A model generated the notes under the pieces. The model was not told where the DNA came from, made no database searches, and worked only from the letters and a program-made list of their open reading frames with translations. A DNA stretch of 64,000 nt from NCBI GenBank assembly GCA_003151115.1, contig PLWS01000002.1, forward strand, positions 558,001 through 622,000, read 5' to 3'. The position numbers were made by a program, and so were the translations under genes. Shown piece by piece: positions 1-8,549 of the stretch (position 1 is the stretch's first letter; each line of letters begins with the position of its first letter). This DNA comes from Vulcanimicrobiota bacterium. Lineage in GTDB: Bacteria; Vulcanimicrobiota; Vulcanimicrobiia; Vulcanimicrobiales; Vulcanimicrobiaceae.

Positions 1-1
1 C

Positions 2-130
2 GATCCGAGTAAAAAGGGTGCATGGGTGCACGTAAACCACAACGACTACGTGAAATATGTCCAGACCGTTGCCGACGGCAGATGGACGGACAATCTCCTG
101 TCATTGCCGGAAATGACGCACGGAACGTAG
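2..130 (+). CDS. C-terminal fragment of an unidentified protein (cut by window edge)
   Basis: An open frame enters from the left edge and stops at TAG 128-130, giving 42 residues that include the stretches AWVHVNHNDYVKYVQ and NLLSLPEMTHGT. The composition looks like folded protein rather than chance reading. I do not recognise the family. The start and most of the gene lie outside the window, so nothing can be said of its function. The 230 bases that follow, up to the next gene, show no convincing coding signal. Confidence 0.45.
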   Translation, partial: DPSKKGAWVHVNHNDYVKYVQTVADGRWTDNLLSLPEMTHGT

Positions 131-364
131 GCTCGGGATCGCCGGCCGAGACGGTGCGGCTGACCTCCAACATGATATCGGTATTAGCGTGTAGTTTCAT
201 GGTTAGGGGTTGCCATGATATTTCCGAAGATGAATGGAGAAGAGCGCAACGTTCATGCACATGTTGGCCGAATTACGTTCGGTTCAGTAGCTGGATCGCA
301 TGAAGTTTTTGTAAGGGTGCTACGTCGAGCAATGTAATGTCGATGCGGAAATCGGCGTTTGCGC

Positions 365-643
365 TTACCGGCCACCGCCGACTAGCACTTCGAGCAACGC
401 ACGTAGCTGTTTTGCGGCGGCGAAGTCGGGGTTCAGCAAAACGCGACGATTTCCGTCGAAATAATCCGAGCGGACAACCCCCTCTTTCTCCCATCGCTTC
501 ACGGCCGCTTTAACAGACATCCAGTCGACACTTAAAGCCTCAGCCATCGTGACGTAATCTGCTTTGCCGACCAGTGCAAGATAAACCAGTACCCGTTCTC
601 GCGTCGCCGATTGGAAAATCGGCCTAGAGAGCTGCTGCGACAT
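365..643 (-). CDS. Small winged-helix DNA-binding protein
   Basis: About 92 residues from ATG 643. The segment ATRERVLVYLALVGKADYVT and the following MAEALSVDWMSVKAAVKRWE read as a helix-turn-helix with a wing (EGVVRSDYFDGNRRVLLNPD), as in MarR/ArsR-like or transcription-associated winged helices. The C-terminus is a short helix ending in VGGGR. It lies 86 bases downstream of, and in the same direction as, the membrane glycosyltransferase-like gene. The reading frame stays open upstream (residues rich in Ala/Arg), so a start a little earlier at TTG or GTG is possible. The DNA target is unknown. Fold assignment is by pattern only. Confidence 0.6.
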   Translation of the reverse strand: MSQQLSRPIFQSATRERVLVYLALVGKADYVTMAEALSVDWMSVKAAVKRWEKEGVVRSDYFDGNRRVLLNPDFAAAKQLRALLEVLVGGGR

Positions 644-729
644 GTTGCTCTTCTTCTCGAGATCGCGCAATGCGCGCTCCAATAGCGTGCGCGCCGCGCG
701 AGCGCTGGTCGCAACCAACTCGGAACGAT

Positions 730-2304
730 CTACGGCCTGATGAGTCGGCCCGTGTACTGGTCGCGGTACGCATGCGCAAGCGGCAGTACGCGCCACAATT
801 GATGCGCTGAATCCAGCTGACCCGCTGGTAACAGCCGTACACTTATTGCCGATGGGACCGAATTGCCTAGCCAATATACCCTTTGATTTCTCAGCCAAGA
901 AGAGTAGTATGGAGCGTAATCCGTAAACCAGCCGGCTACGATCACTCGCTTCTCAAGAGATCGATCGACATAGGCTCCATAGGCGAGGGAGGTTGCGTCG
1001 AGCCAGTTCGTAACGACCACGCTGCCTGTTGGTATATGCGAGGCCGCTTCGTTGATCAGTGTTCGCCCGCCGACGTTGTTTCTGTGCTCAAAGAGTACGC
1101 GATTATTCAGCAGCGTTTCACTGGCCCATACCAACATCAACACGCAGACCACGGACGCGCGCAGACTATTTCGCTGATTAAAGGCGCTCTGCCGTATCGA
1201 AGCTGCACCGCCCATGAGGATTGGTACAAGCCACAAAGAGAGCATACGGTAGCGCTCAGGGTCGCCCTCGACATTAGCGTAAGCAAACGAGAACGGTACT
1301 ACGGACAGCGCGAGCAGCAAGAGCGTCGACGTAAGCCTCCAATTGATTGACCACAACCGCGCTAATCCGACGAACGCGAGTATGATGCCGAATGCCCCGT
1401 ACGTTGAGTCAAGCATGGCTAACCAGTTCCACACGTACGCTTGAAGATTGCCTGAATGGAATAGAGACAGAATCGTGCCCGCAGCACCAAACTGGCTTCC
1501 CGTGACCTCTGCGACGAACCCAGACCACGTCGAGGGATCGTTGTAGTTCCAAAAAAGGCCGCCGTGTATTCCGGCGAGGGCCGAGGTCGGATCTAGATGC
1601 TCGAACTTGATGATCGCGGAGCGCATGGGTAGATAGGCGTACAGCGACAAACAAGCGAGAATGATGAGCATTGCGCGAGCAAGATCTTTAAGCGTGACCC
1701 GCTTTACGCAACACGCGAACGCGGCGCCCGGCAGAAGCCAGATAGCCAGCGGATGCGTTGCCATCGCAAGACCGAGACTCGCCACCGCACCGAAAAACAT
1801 GTCTCTGCGGCCTTGCTTCAGCCAACTGACCCAAAACAGAACGCTAAAAGCACACAACATTAGCGCGAGATCATGTGCCTCCGCACGCGTCGCGTGATCC
1901 CATATAACGCCGGTGACTGCAAACCACACGGCGCCGATAAGGGCGATGACCTTTGGGATGTCAAATTCGCGAGCCGTAAGATAGAGCGCTAGACATGCAG
2001 CGCTGACGCAGAGTGCCGAGAATACGTTGAGCCTGAAGGCGATGGTTCCGAACGAAAAGACGTGGCTGAACACGTACCCGGCGACGACGTAAAGCGGAAA
2101 TCCGGTCGGATGCGCTACCCCGAGAATATACGGTACCCCTTGCATCTCCGCGATATCCCAAGACGCCGGCTCTGCGGACGTTGAGCTGACGAACACCGCA
2201 CAGGGAATCGCAAACGCCAGCATTCCATAAGCAAAGCGCCGCGGCAAATCGAGTACCGGCACGGGCGATGGGTTGGATTTTGTGAGCGAGGCCGATCTAG
2301 CCAT
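730..2304 (-). CDS. Multi-pass membrane protein of the DUF2723 (protein O-mannosyltransferase-like) group
   Basis: About 524 residues with roughly ten or more hydrophobic segments. Near the N-terminus the motif SWDIAEMQGVPYILGVAHP followed by TGFPLY matches the first luminal/periplasmic loop of DUF2723/GT39-like proteins, where an acidic residue and a HP(P/T)G(Y/F)PLY motif are diagnostic. Family members are GT-C glycosyltransferases that use polyprenyl-phosphate sugars. The real substrate here is unknown. ATG 2304 is preferred to ATG 2370 because it gives a short basic N-terminus before the first membrane span; neither has a strong Shine-Dalgarno. A polyprenol-phosphate sugar synthase lies at 19.05 kb and could provide such a donor (inference). 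Confidence 0.7.
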   Translation of the reverse strand: MARSASLTKSNPSPVPVLDLPRRFAYGMLAFAIPCAVFVSSTSAEPASWDIAEMQGVPYILGVAHPTGFPLYVVAGYVFSHVFSFGTIAFRLNVFSALCVSAACLALYLTAREFDIPKVIALIGAVWFAVTGVIWDHATRAEAHDLALMLCAFSVLFWVSWLKQGRRDMFFGAVASLGLAMATHPLAIWLLPGAAFACCVKRVTLKDLARAMLIILACLSLYAYLPMRSAIIKFEHLDPTSALAGIHGGLFWNYNDPSTWSGFVAEVTGSQFGAAGTILSLFHSGNLQAYVWNWLAMLDSTYGAFGIILAFVGLARLWSINWRLTSTLLLLALSVVPFSFAYANVEGDPERYRMLSLWLVPILMGGAASIRQSAFNQRNSLRASVVCVLMLVWASETLLNNRVLFEHRNNVGGRTLINEAASHIPTGSVVVTNWLDATSLAYGAYVDRSLEKRVIVAGWFTDYAPYYSSWLRNQRVYWLGNSVPSAISVRLLPAGQLDSAHQLWRVLPLAHAYRDQYTGRLIRP

Positions 2305-2431
2305 AATGTAACGCTGTTGCAGCTCAGGGCCTAGGTGTGATTGCCAAAGCCTTAAATCATCGTATGGCAATCAATGGCGATTCCACTACGATGCGGCTGG
2401 CGCGGGATCGCCTGTAGACGACTTATGACGC

Positions 2432-3439
2432 TTACTCGAACGAGGTTATCTCGCGAACAGTATTCCCCGCGGAGTCCGTCACGAACAGCGCGTGAAGCGC
2501 GAGATCGTACACAATGCCCGTCGGAGCATTGAATTCCGCCGAGCTTGCCGGGCCGTCTGCTTCAGCGGCGAGTCCCGTCCCGGCGAATACGCTGACGACC
2601 CCGCCGGCGACGTGAAGAACCTGGTTTTTGGAAGGATTCGTGACATAGAACGAATCGTTCGTTGCATCATAGGTGATGGCCGCTCCACCTTGCAGCAGAG
2701 CAGATGCGATGAACGAATGCGAGCCAGCGGATGAGACCTGCTCGATCTCACCGTACGCTTGATTGAGCACGTAAACGTTGCCGTCCTTGGAATCGAAGCA
2801 GACCCCCAGCGCACCCGGGGCGACGGCCGTCGTCGTCATATTGCGGTTTGGAGTCACGACGATCAGGTCTCCCGCGCGATTTTCCGTAATGTTCAGATTC
2901 CCTGCGGTATCTATCGCTATTTTTCCAAGGATTTGGGGCGGAAGAGACGCGGATGCCGGCACTTGCATGAAGTTGCTGACGGTGCCGTTCGTCCCGATAC
3001 GGTCGATACTCGACGATGCCGGTTCCGTTGCGTACAAGTTTCCGTCGGCAGGATTGAAGGCAAGTGCCGCAGGTGCGGCAAGACTGCGCGTGAGCGTCGC
3101 AACGGTGCCTTGGACGGTCAGTTTTCGGGCGCTACCCGTGGATGGCTCGAGAACGTATAAGAGTCCAGCACGCGGATCGAGTGCGATGTCCGACGGGGCA
3201 TCAAAGCTCGCCTGGCGCCCCGTCCCGTCCACGCTTGCGGTGTTACCGCTGCCGGCCAATGTCGAGACGAACGGAATGGATGGAGTTGTGCCCGGACTCG
3301 GCACGGCGGTCGCGCCCAACGCGCTGCCGCCGCAACCGGCCATCAGCATTGCGCATAGCAATGCGAACGCCAGCCTTGCAAGTTCTTGGTGCCGTGAGTG
3401 CTCGAACTTGTCCTTAATCCCTTGCTGCGCCAAAGCCAT
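2432..3439 (-). CDS. Secreted lipoprotein with NHL/SMP-30-like beta-propeller repeats
   Basis: The N-terminus is a hydrophobic stretch ending in the lipobox LMAGC, followed by a Ser/Pro/Thr linker and then repeats of the type DAPSDIALDPRAGLLYVLE, AALAFNPADGNLYATEP, GVCFDSKDGNVYVLN and APTGIVYDLALHALFVTD. These are NHL-type propeller blades, about six in 335 residues. Such proteins usually act as extracytoplasmic binding scaffolds, and no catalytic site can be named. The first repeat contains the common VSTLAGSG motif of bacterial NHL proteins. An alternative start at 3481 adds 14 residues to an already long n-region. It stands alone, convergent with nothing close. Confidence 0.75.
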   Translation of the reverse strand: MALAQQGIKDKFEHSRHQELARLAFALLCAMLMAGCGGSALGATAVPSPGTTPSIPFVSTLAGSGNTASVDGTGRQASFDAPSDIALDPRAGLLYVLEPSTGSARKLTVQGTVATLTRSLAAPAALAFNPADGNLYATEPASSSIDRIGTNGTVSNFMQVPASASLPPQILGKIAIDTAGNLNITENRAGDLIVVTPNRNMTTTAVAPGALGVCFDSKDGNVYVLNQAYGEIEQVSSAGSHSFIASALLQGGAAITYDATNDSFYVTNPSKNQVLHVAGGVVSVFAGTGLAAEADGPASSAEFNAPTGIVYDLALHALFVTDSAGNTVREITSFE

Positions 3440-3531
3440 GCTCGCTACGGTTCTCTCATTGAATATGTCGTGACCATCCACGCCATGTCGGACAACGGCG
3501 TGGCTTCACTCCTTAGTGCTAGTCTGCTTAG

Positions 3532-3777
3532 ATGGCTCGAATTGGCTACTTGGCTCGTCGGACCTACCAGCGCCTAGGCATGGCACGGACCATGCGGTGG
3601 CTTGTCGAGCACACTCCCGCGGCAGTTAGCGCTTGGGGTGACAACTCCACGGACTTTCGCATAATGATTCGCGGTCAGGCCGGTTCTGATGGGACGATAA
3701 AGGGAACGATGGAAAGACCTGACATGCCTGGAGTCACACTGCCGATCCGGCTCATCCTTAAAGAACAGCTCCCGTAG
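3532..3777 (+). CDS. Possible small hypothetical protein
   Basis: An 81-residue frame whose second half (GDNSTDFRIMIRGQAGSDGT and on to LPIRLILKEQLP) has plausible beta-strand character, while the first half is Arg-rich. No Shine-Dalgarno sequence is visible before the ATG and no family is recognised. It could equally be a decayed gene in this repeat-bearing accessory stretch. Confidence 0.3.
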   Translation: MARIGYLARRTYQRLGMARTMRWLVEHTPAAVSAWGDNSTDFRIMIRGQAGSDGTIKGTMERPDMPGVTLPIRLILKEQLP

Positions 3778-3807
3778 CGTCCCATACCGAACGAGTCGTT
3801 AAACCAC

Positions 3808-3840
3808 GCCGCCTCGCTCTCGGCATAGGGGCCTCGTTCA
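3808..3840. repeat. Dispersed GC-rich repeat, copy 1
   Basis: The block GCCTCGCTCTCGGCATAGGG then GCCTCGTT resembles two other blocks at 5433-5468 and 6375-6410. The three share the order CCTCGCTC, CGGCA, a run of G, CCTCGTT. All three sit in non-coding DNA between small orphan genes. Confidence 0.5.
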
Positions 3841-3885
3841 CAGTCGTTGATCCGTCGCGCGGAGTAAGTATAGGAGAGATGTTAA

Positions 3886-4134
3886 GTGGTTGCGCTTGCG
3901 GTTCTGGTTACCATCATCCTGAGCGTATTCATGGTGACAGGATCGTATCGCCAGGTTTCGCTAGGATGGCGACCGATATATGCACTCCTGCAAATCGGAT
4001 TTTCAGTGTTCGTCGTGCTTCTCGCCTGGTACCACGGGCAACCTAATGATTTTGCGTACTTCATAGCTTTTATGGCGACGTGTTTGCTGCTGGTTATCGT
4101 CTTTTTGCTCGGAAGAAAATGGCATCAATCCTAG
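3886..4134 (+). CDS. Small membrane protein, three predicted spans
   Basis: 82 residues beginning at GTG 3886, preceded by a good ribosome-binding site (AGGAGAG at 3872-3878). Three hydrophobic stretches are seen: VALAVLVTIILSVFMV, IYALLQIGFSVFVVLLAW and FIAFMATCLLLVIVFLL. The C-terminus is basic (GRKWHQS). The arrangement is that of many small inner-membrane proteins of unknown role. No family is recognised. Confidence 0.6.
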   Translation: MVALAVLVTIILSVFMVTGSYRQVSLGWRPIYALLQIGFSVFVVLLAWYHGQPNDFAYFIAFMATCLLLVIVFLLGRKWHQS

Positions 4135-4326
4135 CCATGTTTAACGCAATCGCTTACGCGCAACTGCAGATGACGTACGCCCAGTTTATCATTTGATTCC
4201 CGTGACGGCACGGGGGGACATTTTGATCCGTGCCGTTTTCTTGGATGGAAAGGAACCCTAGAGCCTGGCCTTATGAAATTCTATGTGCGCCCAAATGATC
4301 GGTGCGCTTACATTTAGAAGCCGCGA

Positions 4327-4677
4327 TCACATGGCAATATTTGGGACGTGACCGGAAAGCACGGTCGTCATTAAGCCAGCTGCTATTCCCAGCACATATG
4401 CCGCTGGCAAACCGACAGCCAAAGCAAGCGACGCCCGCCGCCATAGCCAATGACGCGCAATCAGAACGGCGAGTGCAGCGCTCACAAATCCGATGATTCC
4501 GTAATACCAATACAGAAGAAGACCTACTTCCGCACCGGATACCAACGTAAGGATTTGAAAACCTGAATTGAAGTGGTGCGCCGAAGGATCATAAATGAAC
4601 GCGCCGAGGCCGGCGCCGGCGGCGATAAGAACGCCAGCTATAATGCACCCAAACGTTAGTCCTATGTATCTGTTCAC
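4327..4677 (-). CDS. Membrane protein with four predicted spans
   Basis: Read from GTG 4677, which has a purine-rich AGAAGGGAAG just upstream; an ATG at 4710 would add 11 residues. The 116-residue product contains hydrophobic segments YIGLTFGCIIAGVLIAAGAG, FQILTLVSGAEVGLLLYWYY, IIGFVSAALAVLIARHWLW and LALAVGLPAAYVLGIAAGLM. It resembles small uncharacterised integral membrane proteins, with no motif that names a function. It stands alone between small orphan genes. Confidence 0.55.
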   Translation of the reverse strand: MNRYIGLTFGCIIAGVLIAAGAGLGAFIYDPSAHHFNSGFQILTLVSGAEVGLLLYWYYGIIGFVSAALAVLIARHWLWRRASLALAVGLPAAYVLGIAAGLMTTVLSGHVPNIAM

Positions 4678-4925
4678 GCAACTTCCCTTCTCTGTCACAA
4701 CCGAAATCAAAGCGGATGAGGAGCCGCGATTGGACCCACATATTGGACTGAACCCACCGCTTGAGTGCTTTCGCGGTTTCCGTTCGGCGAGCTAACGTGG
4801 TGATTGGGGCGTCCAACGAGCAGCCTCCACATGGCTTCGAGTCGAACAACGTATTTTGCGATTCTTGGGCACGCAGATAGAGACCTACCCTTTACCATAA
4901 TCGCAACAAAAGGAGAATGACAGAC

Positions 4926-5225
4926 TTGAATCGTCGGTGGAAGTGGAGCTTTTGGCGGGGTGCCTACGTCAATAACGTAGACCGCCGATTCATAAAAATA
5001 AAATGGATAGGCGCTCGCAAATTCTATTTTGTGTACTTCACCGATGATGGCCGAGCGTTCGTCGAAGCCGAAAATACCTATGATGGAACAATCGTGTGGC
5101 CTGGCCGCACGCAGGATTGGTTAACCCATTCGGGCACGACGCGCATGACGGAGCAGGAAAGGGACGCGATCGTCGCCGATCTTCGCGAGGCCGCCAGGGT
5201 AACGGTTAATAACACAGATCCTTAA
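4926..5225 (+). CDS. Small hypothetical cytoplasmic protein
   Basis: About 99 residues, rich in Trp, Arg and aromatic residues at the N-terminus (NRRWKWSFWRGAYV) with a beta-rich middle (ARKFYFVYFTDDGRAFVEAE) and a helical acidic tail (TEQERDAIVADLREAARV). An AGGAG sits at 4911-4915. It is only one base from ATG 4917, so TTG 4926, ten bases downstream of the ribosome-binding site, is the better start. No family is recognised and there are no operon partners. Confidence 0.5.
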   Translation: MNRRWKWSFWRGAYVNNVDRRFIKIKWIGARKFYFVYFTDDGRAFVEAENTYDGTIVWPGRTQDWLTHSGTTRMTEQERDAIVADLREAARVTVNNTDP

Positions 5226-5772
5226 GTGCCATCATGCCTTGATCAAAGCTAGAGCTAATCCGCAAGAGATATTGTAACGAGCTTGATTCCGCTTCGTGAC
5301 TTATTCTGATCGCATTCGGCGTGAACTCGGTGGCAGAGCCCGGGGCACAGGCAACGGCATCATTCCGGCCGGTTGGCGACTGTGTTAAGCTCTGGCGAAG
5401 CCCCGCGACACAGCCACCTCGCTCCCGGCACAGCCACCTCGCTCCGCGGCACAGGGGGCCTCGTTTTCCCGGCTCGCGTGACGCATTGTAACTTGAAACG
5501 CTGAAGCCCCTGAGCGCCTCGATCCGAGCCCCCTCCCCGCGGGTGCCGAAGGGGTCGGCGCGTGATGCGTGATGCACGCGATATTTTTAGCGCATTGTGT
5601 TTACTATTTAATCGCATTTCCGCAACGTGCGAGGCGCAAGAGGCGCGTTTGTCAGTTGGGAAATAAATGGTCGCTACGAAGAGCCGACCGGTGTGACCTT
5701 CGGTACCCACATTCACTTCCAGATAAGAGGGGTGCCAATGTTCGATCCGTATCTCTCCTTTGGGTTTAGGGA
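5226..5772. other. Intergenic stretch with short tandem and dispersed repeats
   Basis: No frame here has convincing coding character. Around 5405-5445 a roughly 20-base unit containing CACAGCCACCTCGCTCC is present twice in tandem. It is followed at 5433-5468 by a second copy of the dispersed GC-rich block seen near 3.8 and 6.4 kb. The rest is unassigned. Confidence 0.5.
5433..5468. repeat. Dispersed GC-rich repeat, copy 2
   Basis: CCTCGCTCC, CGGCACAGGG and GGCCTCGTTTT in the same order as the copies at 3808 and 6375. Confidence 0.5.
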
Positions 5773-6255
5773 TTGAATAGATATATTCGGATCGCGCTGC
5801 TCGTAACGTCGTTGGCGGCATGTAACCACAGCCCGACCCGACAGTATTACATGCGCTCCGGTCCGGTCGACGCGTTCATTTTCAATGTGGCTCGTGCGGG
5901 GACAGCGATATCGGGAACATATACTTGGGAAACAATAATCGGACCCGGCAGATTAGCGATAAACCATTTCTCGGTCGAGCCAGTGTCTGGCAATGAGATA
6001 GCCCTTCGATCGAAAGACCGTCGTCGATCTTCGCGCTGGCTAGTCTCGTGGACAGACGGATCATTTAACCTCTTTGATCAAGCGCATCATAGGCGCCTGA
6101 CCTTCACGAATGTCCCCAAGCGGGAGGTTGAGGGCTTTGAGGCACAGCTACGCGCAATTGCCGGCATTTCCGGCCCCATAATCAAAATTCCAGTATCGGG
6201 GCTCCCAGAGCAACAAATGCAGCCATGCACGGATGGTTTGGAGCTGCCGTGCTGA
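5773..6255 (+). CDS. Small lipoprotein of unknown function
   Basis: 160 residues from TTG 5773, with TTTAGGGA upstream. The N-terminus NRYIRIALLVTSLAAC is a typical lipoprotein signal ending in the lipobox SLAAC, so the mature protein should be lipid-anchored from Cys17. The mature part is beta-rich (FNVARAGTAISGTYTWET) and ends with a Cys-containing tail (MQPCTDGLELPC) that could form a disulphide. No domain is recognised. It is isolated in accessory DNA. Confidence 0.55.
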   Translation: MNRYIRIALLVTSLAACNHSPTRQYYMRSGPVDAFIFNVARAGTAISGTYTWETIIGPGRLAINHFSVEPVSGNEIALRSKDRRRSSRWLVSWTDGSFNLFDQAHHRRLTFTNVPKREVEGFEAQLRAIAGISGPIIKIPVSGLPEQQMQPCTDGLELPC

Positions 6256-6374
6256 TCTAGGCTTCCAAATTGTGACCGCGCCGTTCACGAAACCTCTACA
6301 CGCGCCGCGCAGCTCGGGTGTAAGCCGCGCGGCTACTAAGCACAGTGCCCTAACGACAGGGCGCTAAGACACGA

Positions 6375-6410
6375 GCCCGCCTCGCTCCCGGCACTGGGGG
6401 GCCTCGTTTT
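6375..6410. repeat. Dispersed GC-rich repeat, copy 3
   Basis: CGCCTCGCTCCCGGCACTGG followed by GGGGCCTCGTTTT matches the blocks at 3808 and 5433 in order and spacing. Confidence 0.5.
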
Positions 6411-6559
6411 CGGGCCCTCTGTCTCCTATCCCATGGTAACGCTGCCTTGAGTAGCCGGCTGACGCATCACTTCCAGAAATTCTCAATCAAATAACCGTGA
6501 CAAGTTCCATTTCCGAGCATAATAATCGTGATAGATCGAATAAACGGTATAACGCGGTT

Positions 6560-6596
6560 TCTACGTGGGGGAATTGAACCCGCGTAAATGGTCCAT
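6560..6596 (-). other. tRNA- or tmRNA-like 3' end remnant
   Basis: Read on the minus strand this stretch carries ACGCGGGTTCAATTCCC followed by CCACGTAGA, the signature of a T-arm plus acceptor strand. No matching 5' half (TCTACGT) is found at tRNA distance, and the T-stem has a mismatch. It may be a leftover attachment site or a decayed RNA gene. Confidence 0.3.
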
Positions 6597-6680
6597 ATTA
6601 TAAGGTAGGGCAATCCAGCGAGTCTCAAGCAGCCTTGCGTCGCACGAAAAGTGGACCAACAAGTACCCGCCGGAAAATCA

Positions 6681-6714
6681 ACAGGTCCAGAAACTAAGTT
6701 GTTTCTGGACCTGT
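6681..6714 (-). terminator. Terminator of the initiator tRNA
   Basis: A perfect 14-bp inverted repeat (ACAGGTCCAGAAAC and its complement) with a 6-base loop lies 5 bases beyond the tRNA 3' end. On the minus strand it is followed by TGATTTTCC, a modest U-rich tail. Confidence 0.8.
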
Positions 6715-6719
6715 GCAGG

Positions 6720-6793
<74 letters not shown>

Positions 6794-6803
6794 GCGGAAG
6801 ACT

Positions 6804-6809
6804 CTTATA
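6804..6809 (-). promoter_or_regulatory. Probable -10 box for the initiator tRNA
   Basis: TATAAG on the minus strand ends about ten bases before the tRNA 5' end at 6793. No good -35 is visible at the usual distance. The box lies in the leader of the divergent adenosine deaminase gene. Confidence 0.35.
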
Positions 6810-6813
6810 CGGT

Positions 6814-7860
6814 ATGATGACGCCCGAACTCCTGCGGAAGATGCCCAAAGTGCAGTTGCACTGCCACCTGGAGGGCACGTTGCGCGCAGCCACGTTCATA
6901 GACCTCGCGCGCAAGCATGGGGTTGCGTTGACCTATCGCCCGCACGGAGCCGGGCCATTCCCGGCCGACGAGCCGCCGGCCGACGCGGCCGACCCCTACG
7001 CGTTCAAGGATTTCGAAGGTTTCTTGTTGACCTTCGCCGCCGTCAGCCGCTCGCTCGCAGAGCCGGCCGATTACAAATTGCTTGCGGCGCAATATCTCCA
7101 GGACGCGATCGCGCAGAATGTTATGTATGCCGAGCTCTTCGTCTCGCCGTCGGTGTGGCGATTCTTTCATAAGAGCATCGACGTGCGGGCATGCATGGCG
7201 GCAGTTCGCGAAGCGTGTGAAGCGGCGCGCGAATCGGAGGGAATAGAAGCGGCCTTCATCGTCGATCTGACGCGTAACTTTGGCGTTGAGAGCGCAATGC
7301 ACACGGCCAAGCTCGCCGTCGAGATGCAAGACCTGGGCGTAATCGGCGTTGGCCTGGGGGGCGACGAGGCGCATTATCCGGCGGAAATGTTCGAGGGCTG
7401 CTTCGACTTCGCTCGCGCCAACGGTTTGCATTGCGTTGCCCACGCGGGCGAGAACGCCGGTGCCGCCAGCGTGCGCGCGGCTGTCGAGACGCTTCATGCC
7501 GAACGGATCGGCCACGGGATTCGTGCGCTTGAAGATCCCGCCGTCGTGCAGCTGCTGGTTGAGAAGAAGATTCCGCTCGAGATTTGTCCGACATCAAATT
7601 TCCTGACCGGCGTGGCGCTGGGCGAAGCGCCGCATCCGCTGGTCGAAATCGACGCAGCCGGATGCGTCGTTACGATCGACGCCGACGATCCCGCGATTTT
7701 CAAGACGACGCTGACCGACGAGCTTGCCTACGCGGCTGAAGTTGCCGGCGATGATGCGCCGCTAAGGTTTACGCGCAATGCGATCGAAGCCGCTTTTGCG
7801 TCTCCGCAAACCAAGGATCGCCTGCGCAAGCGCCTCGACGCCTTGAGCCCGGAAGCCTAA
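6814..7860 (+). CDS. add: Adenosine deaminase family amidohydrolase
   Basis: About 348 residues. This is a zinc-dependent deaminase of purine salvage (adenosine to inosine, or adenine to hypoxanthine in the sister group). The N-terminal KVQLHCHLEGTLR gives the first zinc ligands His16 and His18. HAGEN supplies the next histidine and the catalytic Glu, followed by ERIGHGIRA and ICPTSN. Near the C-terminus IDADDPAIF is the usual (T/A)DDPxxF motif. Start is ATG 6814 (or 6817), with GGAAG upstream; a longer frame would run through the tRNA. First gene of a rightward run. Adenosine versus adenine specificity cannot be settled by eye. Confidence 0.88.
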   Translation: MMTPELLRKMPKVQLHCHLEGTLRAATFIDLARKHGVALTYRPHGAGPFPADEPPADAADPYAFKDFEGFLLTFAAVSRSLAEPADYKLLAAQYLQDAIAQNVMYAELFVSPSVWRFFHKSIDVRACMAAVREACEAARESEGIEAAFIVDLTRNFGVESAMHTAKLAVEMQDLGVIGVGLGGDEAHYPAEMFEGCFDFARANGLHCVAHAGENAGAASVRAAVETLHAERIGHGIRALEDPAVVQLLVEKKIPLEICPTSNFLTGVALGEAPHPLVEIDAAGCVVTIDADDPAIFKTTLTDELAYAAEVAGDDAPLRFTRNAIEAAFASPQTKDRLRKRLDALSPEA

Positions 7861-7883
7861 GCCCGGCGTCGAAAGGTTCGGGG

Positions 7884-8549
7884 ATGTCGGGGCATAGCCA
7901 CTTCGCGGAATCTACCGAGGAGTATCTCGAGGCCGTCTACAGACTGGAACGCGAGGGGCCGGGCGTGACGACGTCGGGGCTGGCTTCGGAATTGGGCGTT
8001 GCGCCGGCATCGGTTTCGGGCATGCTCAAGAAGCTCGCGTCGGAGGGCCATCTGGAATACGTCGCGCGTGGCGAAGTGAAACTCACGCAAACGGGGCTGG
8101 AAGTCGCCGTGCGCGTCGTGCGCCGGCACCGGCTCGCGGAATGTCTGCTCACGAATATTTTGGGCATGCCGTGGGACGAAGTGCAGTCCGAAGCGTGCAT
8201 GCTCGAGCACGCGATCACCGAAAAAATGGAAGCGCGCCTGATCGACATCCTGGGCGATCCGAAAGAGTGTCCGCACGGCTTGCCGATTCCACCCAAAGAC
8301 TTGAGCACGCCGCAGCGCGCCGGCATTCCGCTCGCGCAGATCGAAGTCGGCAGCGACGCGATCGTGCAAGGCGTCACCGAAGAAGTTCCCGAGATCTTAC
8401 GGTATTTGGGCGACGTCGGCTTGCGTCCGGGCGCGCACGTCACCGTCCACGAGAAAGCGCCGCTGGGCGGACCGATGACCGTTGAGGTCGAGAAGCGTCG
8501 TCACGCCATCTCGCTCGAACTGGCGCGCATGGTGATGGTGGCCGGTTGA
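7884..8549 (+). CDS. DtxR/MntR-family metal-dependent transcriptional repressor
   Basis: 221 residues. The N-terminal winged helix (TEEYLEAVYRLEREGPGVTT then SELGVAPASVSGMLKKLASE) is the DtxR DNA-binding domain. The dimerisation/metal domain carries HRLAECLL, EVQSEACMLEHAITEKME and CPHGLPIP, in which the Glu, Cys and His ligands of the ancillary and primary sites are recognisable. The C-terminal 70 residues resemble the SH3-like FeoA domain (LRPGAHVTVHEKAPLGGP). It probably senses Mn or Fe and represses uptake genes. It overlaps the rhomboid gene by 4 bases, so they are co-translated. Metal identity is undecided. Confidence 0.88.
   Translation: MSGHSHFAESTEEYLEAVYRLEREGPGVTTSGLASELGVAPASVSGMLKKLASEGHLEYVARGEVKLTQTGLEVAVRVVRRHRLAECLLTNILGMPWDEVQSEACMLEHAITEKMEARLIDILGDPKECPHGLPIPPKDLSTPQRAGIPLAQIEVGSDAIVQGVTEEVPEILRYLGDVGLRPGAHVTVHEKAPLGGPMTVEVEKRRHAISLELARMVMVAG

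Larger units (their letters stand above)
6256..6680. other. Non-coding stretch before the initiator tRNA
   Basis: No supported gene. It contains the third dispersed repeat (6375-6410) and a tRNA-like 3' segment on the minus strand (6560-6596). The remainder is AT-richer than the genes around it. Confidence 0.45.

Noticed and set aside
5405-5445. CRISPR array
   Set aside because: Two tandem 20-base units without spacers do not make an array, and no cas genes are present.
5360-5821. 153-residue minus-strand frame over the tandem repeats
   Set aside because: It reads straight through the repeats, has Arg-rich low-complexity sequence, and overlaps the lipoprotein start.
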